Source: Methylococcaceae bacterium UBA662
GTDB taxonomy: Bacteria; Pseudomonadota; Gammaproteobacteria; Methylococcales; Methylomonadaceae
Length of the DNA: 16,150 bases
NCBI GenBank assembly: GCA_002299425.1
Contig: DBNW01000075.1
Span: forward strand, 26,788-42,937
Direction of reading: 5' to 3'
Made by a program: the position numbers and the translations under genes. Below, one piece after another: positions 1-8,065 of the stretch. Each line of letters begins with the position of its first letter. Positions within the stretch are counted from its first letter, which is position 1. The notes beneath the pieces were generated by a model, which saw only the letters and a program-made list of their open reading frames with translations, was not told the origin of the DNA and ran no database searches.

Positions 1-48
1 CCGCCCATACCCATACCACCGCCACCCATACCACCACCGCCACCTGCT
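1..48 (-). repeat. Low-complexity Gly/Met codon repeat in the export protein
   Basis: On the plus strand the unit ACCCATACCACCGCC recurs with small variations. Read on the minus strand it encodes about 15 residues of almost only glycine with interspersed methionine (residues 128-141), and it continues past the window edge. It lies inside an otherwise well-conserved export domain. Its full length cannot be seen. Confidence 0.7.
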
Positions 49-425
49 AATTGGCCAATAACCCTTACTTGCTGACTATAAATACCTTCAAAGCCTTGTA
101 ACATGATGACAATTTTTGGATCCCTGACAAACTTTGACAGGGTTTTTTCCATTTGTCTTGCCAATTGAGACGGCGTTCTACCCGATGCCAGCAAATCCTC
201 GGCCAAAGGAATGGTAATTTTGCCATCAGGCCTTACCGTCACCGTGGTAGACAAATCAGGATTGCCCCACACAAAGATATTCATGCTATCACCCGGACCT
301 ATGATATAGGTGTAGTCGGTCAGGACGGCTATATCCTCATCAAGAAGCTGAGGCGGCCTTTTACTACAGCCGACCTGTAACACGACACAAGCCAACACAA
401 TCCAGAGTAATGTCATTTTAAGCAT
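1..425 (-). CDS. Wza-like polysaccharide export lipoprotein (XrtA/PEP-CTERM type), 3' end outside window
   Basis: Reading leftward from the ATG at 425 gives 141 residues with no stop, so the gene is cut by the left edge. It opens with a hydrophobic signal segment ending in LQVGC (Cys20). This resembles a lipoprotein signal but is atypical, with Gln at -3. Residues about 40-95 match the periplasmic Poly_export domain: YIIGPGDSMNIFVWGNPDLS, then VRPDGKITIPL and an SQLA...L.KFV.DP region. The motif YSQQVRVIGQ (117-126) is typical of the export proteins tied to PEP-CTERM/XrtA loci. The family normally continues into PQALPYR; here a Gly/Met-rich stretch begins instead. Its expected role is the outer-membrane channel for exopolysaccharide. 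It starts 41 bases after the dehydrogenase and is probably in the same operon. ATG at 416 is an alternative start. The family is secure; export of a specific polymer is inferred. Confidence 0.85.
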   Translation of the reverse strand, partial: MLKMTLLWIVLACVVLQVGCSKRPPQLLDEDIAVLTDYTYIIGPGDSMNIFVWGNPDLSTTVTVRPDGKITIPLAEDLLASGRTPSQLARQMEKTLSKFVRDPKIVIMLQGFEGIYSQQVRVIGQLAGGGGGMGGGGMGMG

Positions 426-466
426 TAGGGCTTTACCGTTTGTCTATGGCCTAGGAAAAATAAAAA

Positions 467-1759
467 CTAGAGTCTCCACAAGTTAACACCTTCAGGGGTG
501 TTAGTTTTATCCAGCTTGGCTTTAACATCAACAACAATACCCGCACCACCCTCCAACAGGTTTTTTATGTAAGGCCAACCCTTATCCAAGAAATACTGGT
601 GGGGTACCGCCAGTACGATCACCTGAGCCAATGCTAATGCGGCCTCATTGTCTACTACATCAATCTGGTATTCTTCTTTAACCTCATGCGCATCGGCCAA
701 TGGATCAAAAACTTGAACCCGGACACCGTAAACCAACAATTCAGACACCGTGTCTATCACGCGCGTGTTTCGCGTATCCGGGACATTTTCTTTAAAGGTA
801 AATCCCAGTATCGTCGCAACACAGCCCTTTACGCTGTATCCAGAGCGGATCAGCTCTTTGATGGTTTGGGTCGCGATAAACGTACCCATGCTATCGTTAA
901 TGCTCCTGCCTGACAGTATCACCTGCGGCGTGTAGCCCAGAGTGGCGGCTTTGTATGTTAAGTAGTAGGGATCCACTCCAATGCAATGACCACCCACCAG
1001 ACCCGGCTCAAAAGGCAAAAAATTCCATTTGGTTGAAGCCGCCATCAATACATCGCGGGTATCGATACCCAGCTTATTAAAAATCAGGGCCAATTCGTTC
1101 ATTAACGAAATATTCAAATCCCTCTGGGTGTTTTCAATCACTTTTGCCGCTTCCGCTACTTTTATCGTAGCGGCTTTGTGAACCCCTGCCAACACCACAC
1201 TGCTATAAACCGCAGCAACAACTTCCAGCGTCTCGGACGTGTCACCCGATACGACTTTGGTGATGGTTTTAAACGTGTGAATTTTATCTCCAGGGTTGAT
1301 ACGTTCTGGAGAATAGCCCACATTAAAATCCCTGCCCCAAACCAAGCCTGATTCTTTTTCTAAAATCGGGATACATTCCTCTTCTGTCGCTCCGGGGTAA
1401 ACGGTAGATTCATAAACGACAATATCACCTTTTTTTAGCTGCTTGCCTAGCGTCCTTGAAGCTGAAATTAAAGGGGATAGATCAGGTTGCTTGGCTTGGT
1501 TAATGGGTGTCGGAACAGCAACAATATGAAAATCAGCACGTTGCAATTCATTTGCATTACAGGTAAAGACGATATTGGATGATTTTAATTCGTCTAAAGA
1601 CACTTCACCTGTCCGCTCAATGCCTTCAAGCAACTCGTTTATCCTCACCTGATTGATATCAAAACCGATGACATTTTGTTTTTTTCCAAACTCAATCGCC
1701 ACCGGTAAACCTACATACCCCAGCCCTATAACAGATATTTTTCTTTTATGATCATTCAT
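467..1759 (-). CDS. tviB: TviB-type UDP-N-acetylhexosamine 6-dehydrogenase (nucleotide sugar dehydrogenase)
   Basis: A complete 430-residue enzyme, close to the usual 425-430 of this family. It should oxidise C6 of a UDP-hexose with 2 NAD+ to give the uronic acid. The NAD-binding loop GLGYVG is at 12-17. Family blocks VPTPIN (82-87), ESTVYPG (117-123) and SPERINPGDK (150-159) follow. The central helix KVIENTQRDLN (206-216) is present, and the catalytic Cys259 lies in GLVGGHCIGVDPYY. These blocks resemble Vi-antigen TviB (UDP-GlcNAc dehydrogenase) more than ordinary UDP-glucose dehydrogenase, so UDP-GlcNAc is the favoured substrate, though this is an inference from sequence. The start ATG overlaps the stop of the upstream epimerase gene by one base (TAATG) and no good Shine-Dalgarno is seen, which suggests translational coupling. 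The product would feed the exopolysaccharide exported by its neighbour. Confidence 0.9.
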   Translation of the reverse strand: MNDHKRKISVIGLGYVGLPVAIEFGKKQNVIGFDINQVRINELLEGIERTGEVSLDELKSSNIVFTCNANELQRADFHIVAVPTPINQAKQPDLSPLISASRTLGKQLKKGDIVVYESTVYPGATEEECIPILEKESGLVWGRDFNVGYSPERINPGDKIHTFKTITKVVSGDTSETLEVVAAVYSSVVLAGVHKAATIKVAEAAKVIENTQRDLNISLMNELALIFNKLGIDTRDVLMAASTKWNFLPFEPGLVGGHCIGVDPYYLTYKAATLGYTPQVILSGRSINDSMGTFIATQTIKELIRSGYSVKGCVATILGFTFKENVPDTRNTRVIDTVSELLVYGVRVQVFDPLADAHEVKEEYQIDVVDNEAALALAQVIVLAVPHQYFLDKGWPYIKNLLEGGAGIVVDVKAKLDKTNTPEGVNLWRL

Positions 1760-2769
1760 TAGGCGACACCGTAATACGATTTATACCAATCTACAAATTG
1801 ACCAATGCCCTCTTTAAGTGGGGTTTGGGGTTTATAGCCAAAGTCCGTTACTAAGTCGCTTACATCGGCATAGGTGTCCGGTACATCACCTAATTGCAAG
1901 GGCAATAAATTTTTTTTTGCTTCTTTTCCCAAACAGTCCTCCAGTGTTCTAATAAAATCCATTAGGTTTACCGGGTTATTGTTGCCAATGTTATAAACCC
2001 GATAAGGAGACTGACTGGTTCCAGGGTCCGGCTTGTCACCGCTCCACAGTGGGTTGGCTGTTGCCGGTTGATCTATCACCCTAACAACACCTTCGACAAT
2101 ATCATCGACATAAGTAAAATCTCGACGGTGATTCCCGTAATTAAACACCGCTATGGGATTGCCTTGCAAAATGCTTTGTGTGAATAAAAACAAGGACATA
2201 TCCGGCCTTCCCCAAGGCCCGTAGACGGTAAAAAAGCGCAGACCTGTGGTTGGTAGTTTATACAAATGGCTGTATGTATGCGCCATTAATTCATTCGCTT
2301 TTTTACTGGCCGCATAAAGCGATACCGGATGATCAACATTATCATGTACAGAAAATGGCATATTCGTGTTTGCACCGTAGACCGAACTTGACGAGGCATA
2401 CACTAAATGTCCAACCGAGGTTTTTCGGCATCCCTCTAAAACATTCATAAATCCGACAATGTTAGCTTGTATGTAGGCGTGGGGATGGGTAAGCGAATAC
2501 CTAACGCCCGCTTGTGCGGCAAGGTGGGCGACGCTAAGAAATTGTCCGGATTCAAACAATTTTTCTATTGCGACAGCATCGACGAGGTCGGTTTTAAAAA
2601 ATTTAAATCCAGGATACTTTTCCAGCCGTTCCAACCTTGAACGTTTTAACCTGACATCATAGTAGTCGTTGAGGTTATCAACCCCTACCACCTCATCCCC
2701 TCTTTCCAGCAACCTAATACTTAAGGCGGATCCGATAAAGCCTGCAGCACCTGTAACCAGTATTTTCAA
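1759..2769 (-). CDS. NAD-dependent nucleotide-sugar 4-epimerase (UDP-glucuronate 4-epimerase/CapI-like, extended SDR)
   Basis: A 336-residue extended short-chain dehydrogenase/reductase. The Rossmann motif TGAAGFIG is at 6-13. Segment DNLNDYYDVRLK (31-42) is characteristic of the UDP-glucuronate 4-epimerase/CapI branch. The active-site serines lie in YASSSSVYG (124-132), and the catalytic Y152-K156 pair is in LYAASK. FFTVYGPWGRPDM (179-191) and RRDFTYVDDI (215-224) form the sugar-binding half. It should invert C4 of a UDP-hexuronic acid. Beside a TviB-type dehydrogenase, the substrate may be the N-acetylated uronic acid instead of UDP-GlcA; the sequence does not decide this. The start is TTG, placed five bases after a strong GGAGGG. 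It lies 45 bases downstream of prsT and overlaps tviB by one base. Confidence 0.9.
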   Translation of the reverse strand: MKILVTGAAGFIGSALSIRLLERGDEVVGVDNLNDYYDVRLKRSRLERLEKYPGFKFFKTDLVDAVAIEKLFESGQFLSVAHLAAQAGVRYSLTHPHAYIQANIVGFMNVLEGCRKTSVGHLVYASSSSVYGANTNMPFSVHDNVDHPVSLYAASKKANELMAHTYSHLYKLPTTGLRFFTVYGPWGRPDMSLFLFTQSILQGNPIAVFNYGNHRRDFTYVDDIVEGVVRVIDQPATANPLWSGDKPDPGTSQSPYRVYNIGNNNPVNLMDFIRTLEDCLGKEAKKNLLPLQLGDVPDTYADVSDLVTDFGYKPQTPLKEGIGQFVDWYKSYYGVA

Positions 2770-2774
2770 AACGA

Positions 2775-2780
2775 CCCTCC
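2775..2780 (-). promoter_or_regulatory. Strong Shine-Dalgarno fixing the TTG start of the epimerase
   Basis: GGAGGG on the minus strand ends five bases before TTG at 2769-2767. No in-frame ATG lies between it and the conserved KILVTGAAGF, so TTG is the only start that keeps the whole Rossmann strand. Confidence 0.75.
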
Positions 2781-2814
2781 AAATTGGCTCTTGCGTCCAA
2801 GTTTTAATTAAAAA

Positions 2815-5238
2815 CTAACCTGCTTGCTCTGTAATTTGTTTTAACAAAAGCTCCGATTTTTTTTCAACCTCAGGCATTCCTTTGCGTTTTGCAAGATCGA
2901 TAGCCTGCTTCAATTCGGATATTGCCGAACCTGAATCGCCGTTTTGATGGTATGCAAAAGCCAGATGGTATTTAAAAACAGCCTCATCCGGTGCATCAAT
3001 GACTACCTGCCTGAGCACCTCCAGACCCTCTTTAGTGCGCCCGGCCTGGATCAATGCCCAACCGTAAGTGTCTCTTAGATTGGGATTCGGGTGATTTTTA
3101 AATTGCTCCGCCAGCACCACAGATCTGGCAATTTTTTCAGGGTTTTCATAATAGTCTGCCAAAATGGAGGCCAAGTTATTAACGGCCAGAGTATTATTGG
3201 GGTCTCTTTTGATTAAATCTTCGTAGATCAAAACGGCTGAATCCCAATCACGCTGGCCTTCGTAAAATGAAGCCAACGCAAGCGACAAACGGGTATCTCC
3301 TGGATTCAGACCAATTCCTTTCTGCAAAACTAGCAAAGCGGCTTCAGGGTTTTTTTGAATCATGTGCGCCCTAGACAACAGCAGGTATGACTGAGTGACT
3401 TGGGGATTATTTTGCACAAGCCGCTCCAATAACCCTATCGCTTGATTGCTTTTATTCTCGGCCAAATAAACATTAGCCAGCAATGCCACGGCAGGTGCGT
3501 TATTGGGATTTTTTTTCAGCAGGTCGTTCAAGTACGAAATCGACTCAGGCCTTTTGTTTAATTGCTCGTACGAAGCCACCAAACCCAGTAAAGCACTTTC
3601 ATTTTCAGGCAGTTTTGCTAGCAGGTCTTGGTACAGACTAATGGCTTTTTGATAGTCTTTTTTGTTTCTTAAAATTTCGGCTTTTGAAAATAAGGCCAAA
3701 TTTTGGGCTACCGTATTGTTCATGCCAGACAGTGTTTCGATAATTTTTTCTGCCTCGCCCAACTCCCCTGCCGCCAAATTCAACTTGATCAGGTTTTCTA
3801 GTAGAACCAAATTTCCAGGCACAAACTTTATAGTTTGTTCGAGCAAAGCCTTTGCCTGCTGGGTGTCATTTTTTTGCAGCAGTTTGTTATAAACGTAATC
3901 AAAAGCATTTAAGTTGGCGGGGTTGTATTCCAGCGCCTTGGTAAAAAAAGCGTCCGCCTTCTGCGCTTCGCCCTTGCTTAAATAAGCCTGGCCCAACAAA
4001 AACTGCACCAAGTCAGACTTAGGTTGACTCCAGCTTACTTTATCCAGCAAATTGATGGCATCATCGTACTGCTTTTTTTCAAGCAGTAGTTTGGCTTTTA
4101 CAATTTTGGCATCGTCATAATTGGGATTATCTGCCAGAACTTCTTCGGCAAGCGCAGAAGCTTTGTCCCAATCTTTTAATGCCAAAGCATTATTTGCTAA
4201 CAGTGTCTGGGCTGCGTGAACAAATTTGGAATCACCCCCCGTCTGTATAATTTTTTGAAGCACCGAGTTTGCCTCATCGTATTTTTTCTTACTGACCATC
4301 CACTGGGACAGTGCTAAAAGCATGCCGGGCTTATTTTTGTTTTCATCGACAAAGTGATGAAACTGCGTGGTTAGCAACTCGCCAAACCCATGCCTGGACA
4401 AGATAAATTCCAGCAAGACAATTCTCGACTGAAGGTCCTCAGCATTGAGGGCAACCACTTCCCTCAATAATTTCTCGGCATCGTCGACTTTTCCCATTTG
4501 CGCCAATTCTTTGACTAAAACTATTTTTAAGTCCCTGTTTTTTGGAAATTCGTTTATCAAGTTCTGATAATCACTGATTATGGCCGTTTCGTTTTTTTCC
4601 TTAGCATGAAACTGAATTCTAAGCAAATGCAGGGCAATGTTTTTTGGGTCTGATTTTATGGCCTGGTCGATGAATGCAAGCGCATTTTTAACATCCCCTT
4701 TTTTGGCATAGAGAGCTGATTTTAAAGACAATGCGGCAGCATTGCTGGGACCGTCCTGCAACACCTCATCGACGATGGCTAATGCCTCGTCGAATTTGTT
4801 TTGCTTGAACAAAAAAGAAGCTTTGAGTATTTTAACGTCTGTGTTTTTGCTGAAGTTTTGGCTTAAGAACGCAATTTGTTCGCTTACCTGTGCATCCTCG
4901 CCTAACAGTAAGAGCAAATTCCCCAGCTTCAGCCTGGCTTCAATATGAGTGGGGTCAAGCTCTATCGCTTTAAACAAATTTCCCTTCATCTCCTTAAAAT
5001 TTCGATTTTTTTCATCCAGCAAAGCCAGATAATAGTACGTCTCGGCAGTACTTTTATCGGATTGGCTGGCTGTTTTTAACTCCAATTCTGCTTTTGCAAA
5101 TTCGCCTTTATGAAGGTATTCAACGCCTTTTTCTAAATGCGCTTTAGGATCTTCTTCTTTATTACAGGCTGGCAGTGTCGCAACCACTGTAGCCAGCATC
5201 ATTGCGGATACATAATTTTTTTTAACGTGCTGAATCAT
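2815..5238 (-). CDS. prsT: PEP-CTERM system TPR-repeat lipoprotein PrsT
   Basis: An 807-residue lipoprotein. The signal is a basic start, a hydrophobic run and the lipobox LPAC with Cys25; Asn at +2 does not favour inner-membrane retention. Almost all the rest is tandem tetratricopeptide repeats from about residue 33 to the end. Examples are YYYLALLDEKNRNFKEM and later blocks with the A...L..A...DP pattern of ...NPNNAPAVALLANVYL and NNTLAVNNLASILADYYE. Architecture and context match the PrsT family associated with exosortase/PEP-CTERM systems, whose members are usually somewhat longer (about 900 residues). Such proteins are thought to be scaffolds in surface-protein or exopolysaccharide export; no enzymatic motif is seen. 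It is the first gene of the leftward cluster. The visible codons are more A+T rich than in the leu genes. A generic TPR lipoprotein would be the alternative call. Confidence 0.85.
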   Translation of the reverse strand: MIQHVKKNYVSAMMLATVVATLPACNKEEDPKAHLEKGVEYLHKGEFAKAELELKTASQSDKSTAETYYYLALLDEKNRNFKEMKGNLFKAIELDPTHIEARLKLGNLLLLLGEDAQVSEQIAFLSQNFSKNTDVKILKASFLFKQNKFDEALAIVDEVLQDGPSNAAALSLKSALYAKKGDVKNALAFIDQAIKSDPKNIALHLLRIQFHAKEKNETAIISDYQNLINEFPKNRDLKIVLVKELAQMGKVDDAEKLLREVVALNAEDLQSRIVLLEFILSRHGFGELLTTQFHHFVDENKNKPGMLLALSQWMVSKKKYDEANSVLQKIIQTGGDSKFVHAAQTLLANNALALKDWDKASALAEEVLADNPNYDDAKIVKAKLLLEKKQYDDAINLLDKVSWSQPKSDLVQFLLGQAYLSKGEAQKADAFFTKALEYNPANLNAFDYVYNKLLQKNDTQQAKALLEQTIKFVPGNLVLLENLIKLNLAAGELGEAEKIIETLSGMNNTVAQNLALFSKAEILRNKKDYQKAISLYQDLLAKLPENESALLGLVASYEQLNKRPESISYLNDLLKKNPNNAPAVALLANVYLAENKSNQAIGLLERLVQNNPQVTQSYLLLSRAHMIQKNPEAALLVLQKGIGLNPGDTRLSLALASFYEGQRDWDSAVLIYEDLIKRDPNNTLAVNNLASILADYYENPEKIARSVVLAEQFKNHPNPNLRDTYGWALIQAGRTKEGLEVLRQVVIDAPDEAVFKYHLAFAYHQNGDSGSAISELKQAIDLAKRKGMPEVEKKSELLLKQITEQAG

Positions 5239-5418
5239 GACGGCCCTGGTGTTAATGGTATTTATTCGAAAGCGGCGTTAAAGTCAGTGCAAATTTACAG
5301 CGTGCACTTACTTTAAACAACCTTAAATTTTACAAAAATTCTGCTTACTGGCCTGCCTGAAAACAAAAAACACTGCCTAAGTGGGCGGTAAGAAAAAATT
5401 CTTCGGTCATTTTTTTGC
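5239..5418 (-). other. Leader region upstream of prsT
   Basis: A+T-rich, non-coding. One weak sigma70-like pair is visible on the minus strand: TTGTTT (5315-5320), a 17-base spacer, and TAAATT (5292-5297). It matches the consensus at only 3 and 4 of 6 positions. Because the terminator just upstream should stop fimV transcription, prsT needs a promoter here; which sequence serves is uncertain. A weak AGGG lies about eight bases before the prsT ATG. Confidence 0.3.
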
Positions 5419-5447
5419 AAAAAAAAAGGCCTTTAACAAGGCCTTTT
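5419..5447 (-). terminator. Rho-independent terminator after fimV
   Basis: A perfect 10-bp stem, AAAAGGCCTT (5424-5433 on the plus strand) pairing with AAGGCCTTTT (5438-5447), closes a 4-base loop. On the minus strand the second arm runs into a continuous T tract. The stem begins 19 bases after the fimV stop. It separates the adk-leu-asd-fimV operon from the polysaccharide cluster. Confidence 0.88.
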
Positions 5448-5466
5448 GTTGCTAACCAGCGATTTT

Positions 5467-8019
5467 TCACGCGTTTTCCAGAATAGACTTAGCAACCATT
5501 TTCTGCTCTTGAGTGCCGTTTTCCAAAACCTGGGTTGCAATGCTTCTGGCAGATTGGTTGTCCCCCATATCCACATAAGCCAAGGCGAGGTCTAGCTGTA
5601 GCTCGATTTCATCAAGGTCTGCCAAGTTTTTAGTGGCTGCATTCGGGTTATCGCCTCGATTCGGCAACTGCTCGATCGCTGTGTTAAAGTCAAAATCGTC
5701 ATCGAAGTTTGGTCCGGCACTGCTGTCCTTGAAGGCCACAGCCCTCCCATGCGAAAGGTTTGACGCTCTGTCGGCCTGGTCATTTGCCTCGAATGTAGGG
5801 AATTCATGAAGGTAGGCGTCGCCGCCAGCCTGGTCTGGGACAGGGGTTTTATTCAGGTCCGATGCGTTCACTTGGTTGCTTTCAAGCTCGATTTCAGGCA
5901 GATCGGCTAAATAAAATTCTACCGGCTGATTGTTGGGTTTAGGTTCATCGAACTCAGAAAAATCGCCTTCCTTATTAAAAATGCTGGCGGTAAAGTTTTT
6001 GGAATCAAAACTGGGCTGGCTATCTGCTGTGGACGCTTTTTGCTCCGCTTGACCAAACAAGTGATCGAACGAAGCCAAATCAAAGTCAGTGTCATCAAAC
6101 AGGTTGTCCGAGGCTTGCTGTCCCAGCGTTTCTTTATCGCCCAGCGCAACGGACTGCTTGTTGGCCAGTGTTTGATAGCCCGTGGTAAAAAGAGCTGCAC
6201 CAGGACAAATTTCACTGCCCATTTCGACCACTCTATCCCAAAACACAGCTTGTACATTTTTGCCTAAGCTCATTAATTCTTGGGCATATTCTTCAAAGGC
6301 TTGCTTGTTTTCGCTAGTAAAGAATATTTCCAATAATTTAAGGTGATAATCGTCTCTTTCAGGCTGGTCTTTAATGGCAAGCCTGATAAGTTCCTCGGCT
6401 TGTTGATAACGGCCGTAGGCCATGTACACGTCAGCTTCTGAAACCGGGTCAATTTCCCCCTGATCTATGTCGAAGACATCAAGGTCGTTTACGGAAAAAT
6501 CCCCGCCAAACAAGTTTTCACTGTCTCCTGAAACCTCCCTATTTTGTTTGTTATCGGCCAAACCAGGCATGGGAAAATTTTCATACGCTTGCGTTGCTAT
6601 TTGTTGCCCACCAACACCAACAAACAGAGGCTCAGCCGATGATTCCCAGTCGTTTTGGACTCGTCTGCGCCAAAAAATCCAGCCCACATAAGCAAGGGTG
6701 CCGGCACCTAAACCGGTCAGCACATAATGCTCCACACCCCAGCCTTGGTCCGGCTTGACCGCAGGAATCTGTATTGGGGTGGGCTTGCTGATTTTGGGTG
6801 CTGCGGGCACTGGCTTTGGGTCAATGTGCTTTTCAACGGCTGCTTGCGCGGGCGGAACTTTTTTGTCTGCCGTGACTGCCGGTTGAGCCTGCCGCTGTAG
6901 GGCAATAAGTTCTTCGTTTCTTAAGGCGATTAGCTTCTGCATTTCCGCCAATTGCCGTTCAAGAGTGGCAATTTTTTCAGCCATGAGTCGATCGGCGGCA
7001 AGCTCCCCGGCTTCCCCCGCAGTCTCAGGCTGACTTGGTTGCATCGCCTCGGTTTCTTTGCTATCGCCGGATTCGGCTGTTGCCGAGACAGCACCTGCGT
7101 CCAGCTCCTCCTTCGGCGTTGGCACCACAAGTTTTAATTGGTTACCAATAACTTGCTGCGGTTCTGCTACGGCAACCGCCATCTCTGGCTGCGGCCGCAC
7201 AGTGGTTCGGTTTAACCAGGCCGTATTTTGTTGTTGAAACAGGTCTCTGGCCTGCTGGAGCGAAAGCCTAAGAAAAACCTCGCGCTGCGGTACGACTAAC
7301 GTCTTTCCCGCCAACAACGCATTCACATTGGGTTTGTAAAAAGCCCTGGGGTTGGCTTCATACAAACCCATCATGGTCTGTTCTATCGAAATGCCGGTTT
7401 GGCGGCTGACCCGTTCGGAAATTTTCCACAGGGTATCGTTTGGTCGGGTCGGCCCGTATTTACCGGAATCCAAGTCGGCCAACGGAATCACAGGGCGTCC
7501 CGTCCTGACGGTACGTGGGCTCATTTGTGGTGCAGGGTAATCCTGCTGGGCTGAAGACGCGTAGCGCGTCGGTTGCGCTTCAAGGGGTGCGACTGTCGGC
7601 TCGTAGTGCGTGGGAGGGTCTACCAGAATAGTAAATTCCCGGTAGAAACTGCCTTTTGGCGAGTTGACTTCCAGCAAAAAATTTAAAAAAGGCTCTTTTA
7701 AGGCCTCCCTAGAGGTTAACTTGATCGTGACGTTACCATTTGACTGGATGGTTTGAAATTTGATTTTGGGCAAGAAATAGGTCCAGGGCACCCCGGCTTT
7801 GTCAAACTGCTCCGGGGATGCCATACGCACTTCAATGTGATCCGTGTCTGTTCCGGGTGCGAGGGTTAAGCCGACTTCAGCATGCAAATTTTGGTTAAGG
7901 GATGAATGCAATTTAATCTCGCCTATCCCTAAAGAAAAGGCGTGAGCCGACGCCAATAAAGACGCGACGGCTAAAGTCTTGGTTAACGTGCGCACCCTAC
8001 TTTCCTTAAATTTTTTCAT
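5467..8019 (-). CDS. fimV: FimV family polar scaffold protein (LysM, transmembrane, TPR)
   Basis: About 850 residues with full FimV architecture. A signal peptide ends near AHA (26-28). It is followed by the FimV core, opening with LGIGEIKLHSSLNQNLHAEV and ending near FYREFTILVDPP. A LysM peptidoglycan-binding domain lies at about 188-246 (NDTLWKISERV). A predicted coiled coil spans about 343-380, followed by a Pro/Lys-rich linker. One membrane helix is at about 434-451, ending WRRR. A cytoplasmic acidic region carries a TPR-like segment (about 527-600) and the conserved C-terminal FimV motif LDLALAYVDMGDNQSARSIA. In Pseudomonas, FimV organises type IV pili, polar signalling and twitching; that role is inferred here. 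I chose ATG at 8019; GTG at 8022 immediately precedes it and is possible. It lies 46 bases after asd, so it is probably cotranscribed. truA, the usual downstream neighbour, is absent. Confidence 0.92.
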   Translation of the reverse strand: MKKFKESRVRTLTKTLAVASLLASAHAFSLGIGEIKLHSSLNQNLHAEVGLTLAPGTDTDHIEVRMASPEQFDKAGVPWTYFLPKIKFQTIQSNGNVTIKLTSREALKEPFLNFLLEVNSPKGSFYREFTILVDPPTHYEPTVAPLEAQPTRYASSAQQDYPAPQMSPRTVRTGRPVIPLADLDSGKYGPTRPNDTLWKISERVSRQTGISIEQTMMGLYEANPRAFYKPNVNALLAGKTLVVPQREVFLRLSLQQARDLFQQQNTAWLNRTTVRPQPEMAVAVAEPQQVIGNQLKLVVPTPKEELDAGAVSATAESGDSKETEAMQPSQPETAGEAGELAADRLMAEKIATLERQLAEMQKLIALRNEELIALQRQAQPAVTADKKVPPAQAAVEKHIDPKPVPAAPKISKPTPIQIPAVKPDQGWGVEHYVLTGLGAGTLAYVGWIFWRRRVQNDWESSAEPLFVGVGGQQIATQAYENFPMPGLADNKQNREVSGDSENLFGGDFSVNDLDVFDIDQGEIDPVSEADVYMAYGRYQQAEELIRLAIKDQPERDDYHLKLLEIFFTSENKQAFEEYAQELMSLGKNVQAVFWDRVVEMGSEICPGAALFTTGYQTLANKQSVALGDKETLGQQASDNLFDDTDFDLASFDHLFGQAEQKASTADSQPSFDSKNFTASIFNKEGDFSEFDEPKPNNQPVEFYLADLPEIELESNQVNASDLNKTPVPDQAGGDAYLHEFPTFEANDQADRASNLSHGRAVAFKDSSAGPNFDDDFDFNTAIEQLPNRGDNPNAATKNLADLDEIELQLDLALAYVDMGDNQSARSIATQVLENGTQEQKMVAKSILENA

Positions 8020-8065
8020 CACAGCATCTTACCGCGAACAGTCAATAATTAATGGAAAGCTTAGA

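Noticed and set aside
2800..2816. Inverted repeat AGTTTT/AAAACT between prsT and the epimerase
   Set aside because: All but one pair are A-T, and it overlaps the prsT stop; too weak for a terminator and the genes look cotranscribed.
5340..5400. Possible sigma54 (-24/-12) site upstream of prsT, sought because PrsR-type regulators control such loci
   Set aside because: AGGCAG occurs, but the required GC at -12 is absent at correct spacing (GG then TG after ten bases; another GG-GC pair is eleven apart).
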